Of a DNA stretch of 8,376 nucleotides, positions 1 to 5,333 are shown one piece after another. Numbering within the stretch: position 1 is the stretch's first letter; every line of letters starts with the position of its first letter. Origin of the DNA: Syntrophomonadaceae bacterium (GTDB lineage Bacteria; Bacillota; Syntrophomonadia; Syntrophomonadales; Syntrophomonadaceae); the NCBI GenBank assembly GCA_012522705.1, contig JAAYJY010000157.1, positions 1-8,376 on the forward strand, in the 5' to 3' direction. Below the pieces are notes generated by a model. It made no database searches, was not told where the DNA came from, and was given only the letters and a program-made list of their open reading frames with translations. Made by a program: the position numbers and the translations under genes.

Positions 1-257
1 AAATCACAGACCTGGCCTATGAAGACCACGCCCGCGCCGGGCAGTTGGGTGCCCAATACCCCGGATATTAAACTGACCGCCAGGACTCCGTGCGCGATCC
101 GTTCTTTGAAGGGGGTGTCTTCGGCATAGATGGTATTGATATGGGCGGGATTGAAATCCCCGGTTATGCCGGCCATGGTATAAACATCGTAGTCGGTCAC
201 GCTTTTGGTGAAAGAGGCCGAATCGCCTACATTCATCTCCTGAATTGTCTTGCCCAT
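1..257 (-). CDS. MaoC-like / R-specific enoyl-CoA hydratase domain protein, 3' end cut by window edge
   Basis: The first 85 residues are visible; the C-terminal half lies outside the window. Members of this hotdog-fold family hydrate trans-2-enoyl-CoA to (R)-3-hydroxyacyl-CoA in the cytoplasm, as PhaJ does when feeding polyhydroxyalkanoate synthesis or in reductive fatty acid routes. The hydratase motif GDFNPAH is present, giving the expected catalytic pair Asp34 and His39. It is followed by IAHGVL (His56-Gly57) and LGTQLPGAG, typical of the family. The ATG at 257 is preceded by AAGGAGGTG (complement of 267-275) at good spacing. It lies 40 nt downstream of a paralogue with which it shares about half its residues over the visible part (43 of 85 counted by eye), so the two are probably one operon. 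The exact substrate cannot be read from the sequence; a beta-hydroxyacyl or methylmalyl/mesaconyl-type dehydratase is possible. Confidence 0.88.
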   Translation of the reverse strand, partial: MGKTIQEMNVGDSASFTKSVTDYDVYTMAGITGDFNPAHINTIYAEDTPFKERIAHGVLAVSLISGVLGTQLPGAGVVFIGQVCD

Positions 258-297
258 TGTCTCCAGCACCTCCTTGCAGTGATGGGGCCTTGCATTA

Positions 298-720
298 CTA
301 CTTGCTTTTCCGGGGCGGCATCATTATGGCCTCGCCGTCGGAAACCACGTCGCCATTCTGATTGATCGTCCAGGTATGCAGCCAAACCCGGTTTTTGGCC
401 TCATCCTTCCGGGTCACTTCCACCATGGCGGTAATGGTATCATCCACAAAGATCGGTCTCTTGTATTTGATACTTTGTCGCACATAGATAACCCCTGGAC
501 CCGGCAGCTGAGTCCCCAGCACATTGGATATGAAACCCATATTCAACACCGCGTGGCCGATGACTTGGCCAAAAGTGCTGCTGCTGGCCCATTGCGCATC
601 GGTATGGGAGGGATTGAAATCGCCTGAGACCCCGGCGAATGATAAGACATCATATTGGGTTATGGTCTTGGTGAAAGAAGCCTTGTCGCCAATATTCAAT
701 TCCTCAACGGATTTTCCCAT
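298..720 (-). CDS. MaoC-like / R-specific enoyl-CoA hydratase domain protein (paralogue of downstream gene)
   Basis: This complete 140-residue single-hotdog protein has the normal length for PhaJ-type hydratases. The N-terminal hydratase motif GDFNPSH supplies Asp34, Asn36 and His39, the residues that activate water in PhaJ. The block LGTQLPGPGVIYVRQ, then KYKRPIFVDDTITAMVEV, follows the usual family pattern through to the end. One difference is that the conserved His-Gly of the motif after the catalytic loop is His56-Ala57 here, whereas the downstream paralogue keeps His-Gly. The start at 720 is supported by GAAGGTGAT (complement of 726-734) five bases upstream. It is the first gene after the promoter predicted at 1023-1052. 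Together with the downstream copy it may form a heteromeric hydratase or a pair with different chain-length or substrate range; that is inference. Confidence 0.9.
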   Translation of the reverse strand: MGKSVEELNIGDKASFTKTITQYDVLSFAGVSGDFNPSHTDAQWASSSTFGQVIGHAVLNMGFISNVLGTQLPGPGVIYVRQSIKYKRPIFVDDTITAMVEVTRKDEAKNRVWLHTWTINQNGDVVSDGEAIMMPPRKSK

Positions 721-774
721 ATCGCATCACCTTCGTATAATATCTCTCTGCCCTATCGAGCGTAGCGGGATAAC

Positions 775-789
775 GGGGGTTCCTCCCCC
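775..789 (-). repeat. GC hairpin in the leader of the MaoC operon
   Basis: GGGGG (775-779) and CCCCC (785-789) form a five-pair stem with a five-base loop, about 55 bases upstream of the MaoC start at 720. It sits just downstream, in the direction of transcription, of the TGACCGGTCA palindrome. No T-run follows, so it is not an obvious terminator. It could be an mRNA structural element, or chance. Confidence 0.35.
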
Positions 790-797
790 ATCCCTAA

Positions 798-807
798 TGA
801 CCGGTCA
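798..807. promoter_or_regulatory. Perfect palindrome TGACCGGTCA, possible operator
   Basis: This perfect 10-bp palindrome is flanked by AA on the left and ATT on the right, so the symmetry nearly extends further. It lies about 80-90 bp upstream of the first MaoC gene. Palindromes of this kind are typical targets of TetR-type regulators of acyl-CoA metabolism, which would suit the neighbouring genes, but no regulator gene is present in the window. It is well downstream of the best promoter I can find, so it would have to work as a roadblock or with an unseen nearer promoter. Confidence 0.35.
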
Positions 808-884
808 ATTGCGGATATTGCCAAATATTGAGGCTGCATCTACCATTGTAATCATCACTGCCATCGGCGCAGTTATGATGAAAT

Positions 885-913
885 GACCTGCAAGTCGGGT
901 CGGACAGCAGGTC
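885..913 (-). repeat. Stem-loop in the MaoC leader with embedded direct repeat
   Basis: GACCTGC (885-891) pairs perfectly with GCAGGTC (907-913). Inside, GTC and GAC can add three pairs around a GGGTCG loop after a small internal loop. GTCGGGTC also occurs twice as a direct repeat (894-901 and 911-918, 17 bp apart), overlapping the stem, so alternative pairings are possible. It would lie in the leader RNA if the promoter at 1023-1052 is used. Confidence 0.4.
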
Positions 914-936
914 GGGTCACTGACTGATATGTACCG

Positions 937-949
937 CTCCCACTGGGAG
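937..949. repeat. 13-bp palindrome (CTCCCA C TGGGAG)
   Basis: This is a perfect inverted repeat around a single central base at 943. With a one-base centre it looks more like a DNA-binding site than an RNA hairpin. It lies between the predicted minus-strand promoter and the hairpin at 885-913. No binding protein can be assigned. Confidence 0.3.
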
Positions 950-1022
950 ATGATCTTGGATTTGGCCAAGCCGCACGACCCCTGTCCTGCAGCGAATCGG
1001 TGCCTCGCCCACTTCGTTTATA

Positions 1023-1052
1023 ATAATAATCACATTTTACTAAACATGTAAA
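1023..1052 (-). promoter_or_regulatory. Predicted sigma-A promoter for the MaoC operon
   Basis: Read on the minus strand, the -35 element is TTTACA (complement of 1047-1052) and the -10 element is TATTAT (complement of 1023-1028), separated by 18 bp. Each differs from consensus at one position. The surrounding DNA is AT-rich. Transcription would start near 1016 and give a leader of about 295 nt before the first MaoC gene. Confidence 0.5.
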
Positions 1053-1116
1053 CGGAATTCATTCCATAAAATTCTGGTTTATAATATAGGTGTCGACAAA
1101 AAACGATAAGAAAATT

Positions 1117-1126
1117 TTGACGTCAA
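1117..1126. promoter_or_regulatory. Perfect palindrome TTGACGTCAA, possible operator
   Basis: This 10-bp perfect palindrome lies in the AT-rich divergent region between the minus-strand MaoC promoter and the plus-strand small gene. Its left half resembles a -35 hexamer, but no -10 lies at a workable distance on the plus strand. It may be a regulator site or chance. Confidence 0.25.
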
Positions 1127-1532
1127 GCAGCAAAGGTATGAGCAATAATCTATACTATGTCCATCTCTATCCAATTATACCCAAGATCCGGGCTCTTATC
1201 AAACGATTCTGACTCCCCGGCGGCGATCAACCTGATCTACCCACATCTTTGCAGGAATTTGGAAAATATCATGGAATTACAGATTAAATGAGGTTCCGGT
1301 CGACATGCCCCCATCAATCGACTCCTGGTCCGGCGGTCTATGGCGGGCACGGTTGCTGGTGGCTCCCTCGCGAACCTGCGGTTATCAGTTGATGGCGGGG
1401 TTGGCCCGAGGCAGGGCTACGGAGCGGTCCCCGGCCGGCATAGCGGACTTAAAGGCTTTTTTGGGATTAAGCTGCACTTGGGTAACAAATTTCTCCAGGT
1501 TAAGAAGCTGGGATGCAGGGAGGTGACCCGAA

Positions 1533-1760
1533 ATGGAATGGATAGATTATTTCGTCCGCTGGACGGTGTATTTCGTAAGGTGGTTATGGCATTGGAGCTG
1601 GGTCGGCAAGCTGATGATAATCGCCGCCGGACTGCTGCTGGGCTCAATATTTGTTACGAATAAGAAGGCGTTCCTTTTTATCGTTGTAGCGTTTGTAGTG
1701 ATCGTCCTGGGCAGCTTTGCCATCAACGCCTGGTTTACGATCGGCGTCCCCGGTTTATAA
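1533..1760 (+). CDS. Small tryptophan-rich two-helix membrane protein, function unknown
   Basis: This is a 75-residue protein I do not recognise. It is supported by GGAGGTGA at 1519-1526, six bases before the ATG, and by clear membrane-protein composition. Residues 1-23 contain three consecutive seven-residue units (EWIDYFV, RWTVYFV, RWLWHWS), which place Trp at 3, 10 and 17. Further Trp residues lie at 19, 21 and 23, suggesting an amphipathic or interfacial helix. Two hydrophobic helices follow, at about residues 25-42 and 46-68, joined by a short TNKK turn. The first two units use different codons for the same residues, so this is probably not a fresh duplication. It stands alone on the plus strand, converging on the histidine kinase gene. 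Roles such as a membrane regulator, stress peptide or toxin-like peptide are conceivable but unsupported. Confidence 0.72.
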   Translation: MEWIDYFVRWTVYFVRWLWHWSWVGKLMIIAAGLLLGSIFVTNKKAFLFIVVAFVVIVLGSFAINAWFTIGVPGL

Positions 1761-1844
1761 GCGCTCATCATGGGACACTGATATTGGGTCCTATGCCACC
1801 ATTCAGGAAAGCAGGAACATCCCCATATGGGAGGAAAGGGGGAA

Positions 1845-1885
1845 ACGCCCGTTAGCCCAGCCGCACGGTGCTGACCTGCGGGCGT
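1845..1885 (-). terminator. Possible terminator after the two-component operon
   Basis: ACGCCCG (1845-1851) pairs with CGGGCGT (1879-1885), with a second inner stem CAGC/GCTG (1858-1861 and 1870-1873). It lies just past the kinase stop codon. On the minus strand it is followed by TTTCCCCCTTTCC, a poor T-tract, so termination may be weak. Confidence 0.3.
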
Positions 1886-1907
1886 CCCTCCAGAATCCAG
1901 GTTAATG

Positions 1908-4028
1908 TCAGGAATGGTGAATTGGCTGCCCTTCACTCTCGCTGTCCATCTGTATCACGGCCTTGAACAAATCTCCGTCTATTTCGATATTGAGGCTGCC
2001 CTGCTGGATCTCCACCAGGCTTTTGGCGATGGATAAACCCAGTCCGCTGCCCTGGGTGCTGCGGGATTCGTCGCCCCGTTGGAACCGCTCCATCAGCTCT
2101 TCGGCAGAGATATTGAGCTCATAAGCGGAAATATTCTTGATGATCAGGGTGGTGCGGGGGCCGCCAGCAACGATGTCGATATAGACCCGGGAGCCTTCCA
2201 GGGCATACTTCAGGACATTCAGCAGCAGATTCTCGATGGCCCGCCATAGCAGCCGGCCATCAGCCCGGACATACATTTTCTCCTCCGGGTGGCTGAACTT
2301 GAACTCCAGCCGCCGTTCCTGCAATTTGTCATCCAACTCGCCCAACCCCTGATTGATCAAGGCCACCATGTCCACCGTTTCATAATGGACCGGGATATTG
2401 CCGCTGGAAGCCTTGGTGGCTTCGAACAGGTCGTCGGTCAAGATCTTCAGACGCTGTGACTTCTGCTCGATGATTTCTACATATTCGGCGGCTTGGGCCG
2501 GGTCTGTCTCCTGCTTCAGCAGGTCCACATAGGTGATGATCGAAGTCAAAGGGGTGCGTATATCATGGGATACATTGCTGATCAGTTCGCTCTTCAGGCG
2601 CTCGCTTTTGACCTCGCTAGCCACTGCCTGGTTCAGGCCGTCGGTGATGCTGTTGATATCAGCTGCCAACCGGGCTAACTCCCCATTGCCGGGCAGGTCG
2701 ATTGTATGATGGATGTCGCCTCCCTTGACCCGCTGCACCCCTTCCTTGATGGTGTTGAGTTCCTTCACCTTCTTAAGGGCCAGCCAGGCCGCCACGCCCA
2801 AGGTTACCGGGAACATGAACATGGTCAGGCCGACGATGACCGGATAGCCTATCACCAGCAGCACCACTTTGACCGCCACATTGCCGCTGTTATATACGTC
2901 ACTGATAAAGACAAACAATTGGCGGAAGAGAGCATAGATCAGGCTGTGCTTGATAAGTGAGCGGTTCTTGAGGTGTTTTACCAGGGCCAGCACCAGCGGC
3001 AGGCCGGGGAAGGCGATTACCAGCGAGACCAGGAACACGAATTGCTGCGGGCCGTATATGCCCAGTACGGCCATGATCCCGAACCAGAGCCCGATCAGCA
3101 TGAAACATAGCAACAGGTTGATATCGGTGTAGATACTGTCGATGGAATTCAAGTGGATCTCGCCATCCTCGGGCTTGCGGCCGATAGCCCACAGCAGGTA
3201 TATGAAGGCTGCACCCAGCGCCGCCAATAAGGCCACCATCTGATAAAGGCTGGCCGCGGCCAGGGCCTGGACTTCTTCCCACTGAGCGATGCGGGGGGCC
3301 AGGAATTCCTGGCTGAATCCCAGGCTGACCACATCCCGGGTCCCCAGGTTTTCAACGTAACCGAGGATCTGGAGCTGCGGATAACGCTGGTTTTCCTTGA
3401 TAAGCGTCGGGGAAACGGTCTGGCTGCCACCGTCGAAAATGATATAGGCAGGTAACGACTGCAGATAGCTATAGCCGGCTGCCTGGTCGGGAAGGTTGGT
3501 AAAGACGAAATCGTCCGATCGGCCATAATAGTAAACCCCCTGGTTTTCGCCCAATCTTTGCAGGGTGCGGCGGTATTCAGCCAGCTCCTCTTTGATCAGC
3601 TGCTCCTTTAGGGAGGCAATCCGGTCCGCATATTCCTGCTCGAATATGCTATAGTTTTCTTCCCTGGTGAGATTGGGATTGTAGCGCCGTGATTCAAGTT
3701 GGAATTCATCATACAATTGATTCTCCCGCAATTGAGTCTCCCGCCTGGTCAGATCGGCGTCGCGCAGGCTGCCGCCTTTTAAGATGTGTTCCTCACTCTG
3801 ATAGCGGGTGGTGACGTCCGCGATGTCCCGCATGATCTGGGTGCTGTCGTTTATGAAATCCTGGCCCAGGTAATAGTCCTTTTCAAAAGCGATCTTGAAA
3901 TTGCCGTCATTGGTGATCATCACATTTATAAACATGGTCAGCGCACCGCTGAAACAAACCACGGCGATAATAAAGGCTATGACCTTGGTCGTCAGTGACA
4001 AGCTAAAGTTTTTCCACCTTGTAGCCAA
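1908..4028 (-). CDS. Multi-membrane sensor histidine kinase (HAMP-HisKA-HATPase)
   Basis: This 706-residue membrane kinase is the partner of the response regulator just upstream. A membrane helix at about 15-38 is followed by an extracytoplasmic region of about 220 residues with charged, helix-prone sequence and no sensor domain I recognise. Further membrane helices lie near 261-282, 303-325, 329-350 and 386-418. A HAMP-like linker covers about 419-470. The H-box SHDIRTPL places the phospho-acceptor at His488. The ATPase has an N-box (Asn600, Asn604, Lys607, Tyr608) and a GSGLGLS glycine box at 660-666, while the usual DxGxG box is replaced by IKNIS. The start is TTG at 4028, with AAGGTGG nine bases upstream, giving a 26-bp overlap with the regulator gene. 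A second TTG at 4001, one base after the regulator stop, is the alternative. The overlap implies translational coupling. The signal sensed is unknown. Confidence 0.92.
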   Translation of the reverse strand: MATRWKNFSLSLTTKVIAFIIAVVCFSGALTMFINVMITNDGNFKIAFEKDYYLGQDFINDSTQIMRDIADVTTRYQSEEHILKGGSLRDADLTRRETQLRENQLYDEFQLESRRYNPNLTREENYSIFEQEYADRIASLKEQLIKEELAEYRRTLQRLGENQGVYYYGRSDDFVFTNLPDQAAGYSYLQSLPAYIIFDGGSQTVSPTLIKENQRYPQLQILGYVENLGTRDVVSLGFSQEFLAPRIAQWEEVQALAAASLYQMVALLAALGAAFIYLLWAIGRKPEDGEIHLNSIDSIYTDINLLLCFMLIGLWFGIMAVLGIYGPQQFVFLVSLVIAFPGLPLVLALVKHLKNRSLIKHSLIYALFRQLFVFISDVYNSGNVAVKVVLLVIGYPVIVGLTMFMFPVTLGVAAWLALKKVKELNTIKEGVQRVKGGDIHHTIDLPGNGELARLAADINSITDGLNQAVASEVKSERLKSELISNVSHDIRTPLTSIITYVDLLKQETDPAQAAEYVEIIEQKSQRLKILTDDLFEATKASSGNIPVHYETVDMVALINQGLGELDDKLQERRLEFKFSHPEEKMYVRADGRLLWRAIENLLLNVLKYALEGSRVYIDIVAGGPRTTLIIKNISAYELNISAEELMERFQRGDESRSTQGSGLGLSIAKSLVEIQQGSLNIEIDGDLFKAVIQMDSESEGQPIHHS

Positions 4029-4689
4029 TTCCCCACACCACCTTCAAGTATTTAGGTTCTTTCGGGTTTATCTCGATCTTCTCGCGTATCCGGCGGATAT
4101 GGACCGCCACCGTATTGTCGGCCCCGTACGCGTCTTCCTGCCATACCTTGGCATAGATCTGGTCGATGGAAAAGACCCGGCCGGCATTGGCCGTCAACAG
4201 CCGCAGGATCTTGTACTGCACCGGGGTGAGACGGACTTCCTCGCCGTCCACGGTCACCTGTTTGCTTTCGTCGTCGATCACCAGGCCCCCGGTTTGGTAA
4301 ACGCTGTCCCGGAACTCCAAACTGCCCAGGGTAGTGTAGCGGCGCAGCTGGGACTTGACCCGGGCGATCAGCTCGAGAGGGTTGAAGGGCTTGGTCATGT
4401 AATCGTCGGCGCCCATATTCAACCCCATGATCTTATCGGTGTCTTCCGCTTTGGCCGAGAGCATGATGACCGGGATGCTGGCCTCCTCCCGGATCTTGAT
4501 GGTGGCCCGCAACCCGTCCATATGCGGCATCATGATGTCCATGATGATCAGGTGCACCGGCTGGGATTCTATTATCTGCAGGGCCTCCAGGCCGTCGCTG
4601 GCTTTAAGCACTGTATAGCCTTCGTTCTCCAGGTAGATCCTTATCGCCTCGACTATTTCCCGATCATCATCGCAAACCAGGATATTCAT
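4003..4689 (-). CDS. OmpR/PhoB-family response regulator
   Basis: This is a 228-residue transcription factor of normal OmpR-family length. The receiver domain (1-118) has the acidic pocket DDD at 7-9, the phospho-acceptor Asp51 in MDIMMP, Ser78 and Lys100-Pro101. The winged-helix DNA-binding domain (about 128-226) has the recognition-helix region NTVAVHIRRIREKIE and the terminal hairpin VVWGIGYK. The reading frame is open further upstream, but the ATG at 4689 matches where the receiver domain begins (MNILVCDDD). It is also preceded by GAGGGGGT six bases away. The gene overlaps the kinase gene downstream, forming an operon. A TACAAT-like -10 (complement of 4722-4727) without a clear -35 may be its promoter. 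The direct repeats at 4768-4802 upstream of it are a likely autoregulatory site. Its regulon cannot be read from sequence beyond that. Confidence 0.94.
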   Translation of the reverse strand: MNILVCDDDREIVEAIRIYLENEGYTVLKASDGLEALQIIESQPVHLIIMDIMMPHMDGLRATIKIREEASIPVIMLSAKAEDTDKIMGLNMGADDYMTKPFNPLELIARVKSQLRRYTTLGSLEFRDSVYQTGGLVIDDESKQVTVDGEEVRLTPVQYKILRLLTANAGRVFSIDQIYAKVWQEDAYGADNTVAVHIRRIREKIEINPKEPKYLKVVWGIGYKVEKL

Positions 4690-4767
4690 GGTGAACCCCC
4701 TCTGTCCGGTAAATTGTTCAAATTGTACCACACCCCCCTGGTCTTTATTTAAAGGTAATGATAGCAG

Positions 4768-4802
4768 CCAAATCTTAAGGTATACCGGTCCCAAATCTTA
4801 AG
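4768..4802. promoter_or_regulatory. 12-bp direct repeats, probable response-regulator box
   Basis: CCAAATCTTAAG occurs perfectly at 4768-4779 and 4791-4802, start-to-start 23 bp, about two helical turns. A partial third unit, TCTTA, begins at 4807, 11 bp after the matching TCTTA at 4796. OmpR-family regulators bind direct repeats on one face of the helix, so spacing of about 11 and 23 bp fits such a site. It lies between the regulator gene (about 80 bp away) and the plus-strand promoter at 4852-4880 (about 50 bp from its -35), and so could act on either. The regulator-to-site assignment is inference. Confidence 0.55.
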
Positions 4803-4851
4803 AAATTCTTACAGCCTTAGGAGTTAAAGATAATTCGAACATTCACAACTG

Positions 4852-4880
4852 TTGACAGAACATATCCACCTGCATATAAT
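4852..4880 (+). promoter_or_regulatory. Perfect consensus sigma-A promoter for the purine-rich RNA
   Basis: TTGACA at 4852-4857 and TATAAT at 4875-4880 are separated by exactly 17 bp, matching the housekeeping consensus at every position. The expected start is at about 4886-4888. No protein-coding gene follows on this strand, which points to a strongly made non-coding RNA. Confidence 0.88.
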
Positions 4881-4885
4881 GTGTG

Positions 4886-5274
4886 TAAGCTCCAAGGAAT
4901 ACCTAAGACAAAAATCCTAAAAGGAGCCGGAAAACAGAAACAAAAAGTCTTTAACCAAGTAAGGATACCAGTAAAGAAATTTACTATATCCGATGAAAAG
5001 TAAAAGAAATTGGTTTACGAAAGAAATGACCATACTGAAATTCAAGTTTACCGAAAATTCAGAAATGAAAAGGGAAGTAAACAGAAAAGAATAGAAGTAC
5101 AGTCAATCCGAAATAAGCCAAAAGTAAGAGAAATTCAAAGGACGAAAGGTAAAAAGAAAGGTTAAAGAAAAGGAAACAAAGTTGGAAGGCAGAAGGTTTA
5201 GGAAAGTAAGTCGATAAAGGTTCGTTGGAGCTTAAATATTTTAAGGACGGTCCGCATGGGACCGTCCTTAAAAT
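4886..5274 (+). ncRNA. Predicted purine-rich structured small RNA, unknown class
   Basis: The RNA is bounded by a consensus promoter and a terminator hairpin and contains no convincing gene. Its first bases, TAAGCTCCAA (4886-4895), are the exact complement of TTGGAGCTTA (5225-5234), just before the terminator. After one mismatch, four more pairs follow (4897-4900 with 5220-5223, the last G-U). This would be a terminal helix that closes the molecule, starting almost at the predicted first nucleotide. Inside, AAGAC/GTCTT (4905-4909, 4947-4951) encloses TCCT/AGGA (4915-4925). A stem at 4963-4991 has a GAAA tetraloop on AGTAAA/TTTACT, and another stem lies at 5035-5062. From 5061 to 5220 about 79% of bases are purines (counted by eye), so that part can hardly pair and is probably single-stranded. 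AAGTAA occurs five times. I cannot match it to a known family such as 6S, SRP, RNase P or tmRNA. Confidence 0.7.
5238..5274. terminator. Strong symmetrical hairpin, probable bidirectional terminator
   Basis: A 16-bp perfect inverted repeat (5238-5253 and 5259-5274) has a five-base loop GCATG and a GC-rich core, GGACGGTCC/GGACCGTCC, flanked by A/T arms. It lies between the 3' end of the purine-rich RNA on the plus strand and the end of opuAC on the minus strand, so it probably ends both transcripts. The U-tracts are interrupted (TTAAAATTAT and TTAAAATATTT), so efficiency is uncertain. Confidence 0.7.
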
Positions 5275-5333
5275 TATGTCTGCCTGCCGGGCCTGGCGTT
5301 TATTTGGGTTAAAGCCGCTGCCCGCGCCGGACT

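Larger units (their letters stand above)
721..1532. other. Intergenic region of about 810 bp between divergent genes, no convincing CDS
   Basis: No frame here has both a usable ribosome binding site and protein-like composition. The MaoC-proximal third holds hairpins and a palindrome and would be the leader of the minus-strand operon. From about 1020 to 1280 the DNA is AT-rich. It contains the minus-strand promoter and a plus-strand TATAAT at 1080-1085 with only a poor -35 (TTCATT at 1058-1063). From 1290 to 1530 it is GC-rich. There CCATCAA (1311-1317) can pair with TTGATGG (1389-1395), extended by three G-C pairs across a one-base bulge, and a run of six T lies at 1457-1462. This could be a structured leader for the small gene at 1533, or the remains of a decayed gene. 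I recognise no known riboswitch class. Confidence 0.5.

Noticed and set aside
1058..1085. Plus-strand promoter with TATAAT at 1080-1085
   Set aside because: The -10 is perfect, but the only -35 at suitable spacing (TTCATT) is poor and the DNA is AT-rich, so I mention it only as a possibility for the small gene.
1305..1526. Plus-strand ORF of 73 codons just upstream of the small membrane protein
   Set aside because: Composition is rich in Arg, Trp and Ser, unlike a folded protein, and the ribosome binding site is weak (GAGGTT about ten bases away).
2899..3526. Two minus-strand ORFs of about 125 codons within the kinase gene
   Set aside because: They lie in another frame of a well-supported kinase gene and have the skewed composition of shadow frames.
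3895..4752. Long plus-strand ORF opposite the response regulator and kinase start
   Set aside because: It is antisense to the clearly identified regulator gene; its His/Asp-rich composition is the mirror of that gene's codons, and it has no convincing ribosome binding site.
4993..5094. 33-codon ORF starting MKSKRNWFTKEM inside the purine-rich RNA
   Set aside because: There is no ribosome binding site before the ATG, and a region poor in T has few stop codons, so short open frames are expected by chance.
4884..5236. TA-flanked inverted repeats around the purine-rich segment, as in a small non-autonomous transposon (MITE)
   Set aside because: The ends do read TA-AGCTCCAA...TTGGAGCT-TA, as an IS630/mariner-type element would. 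However, the left end falls at the predicted transcription start and the right end abuts a terminator, which an RNA gene explains better. Finding other copies in the genome would revive this idea.
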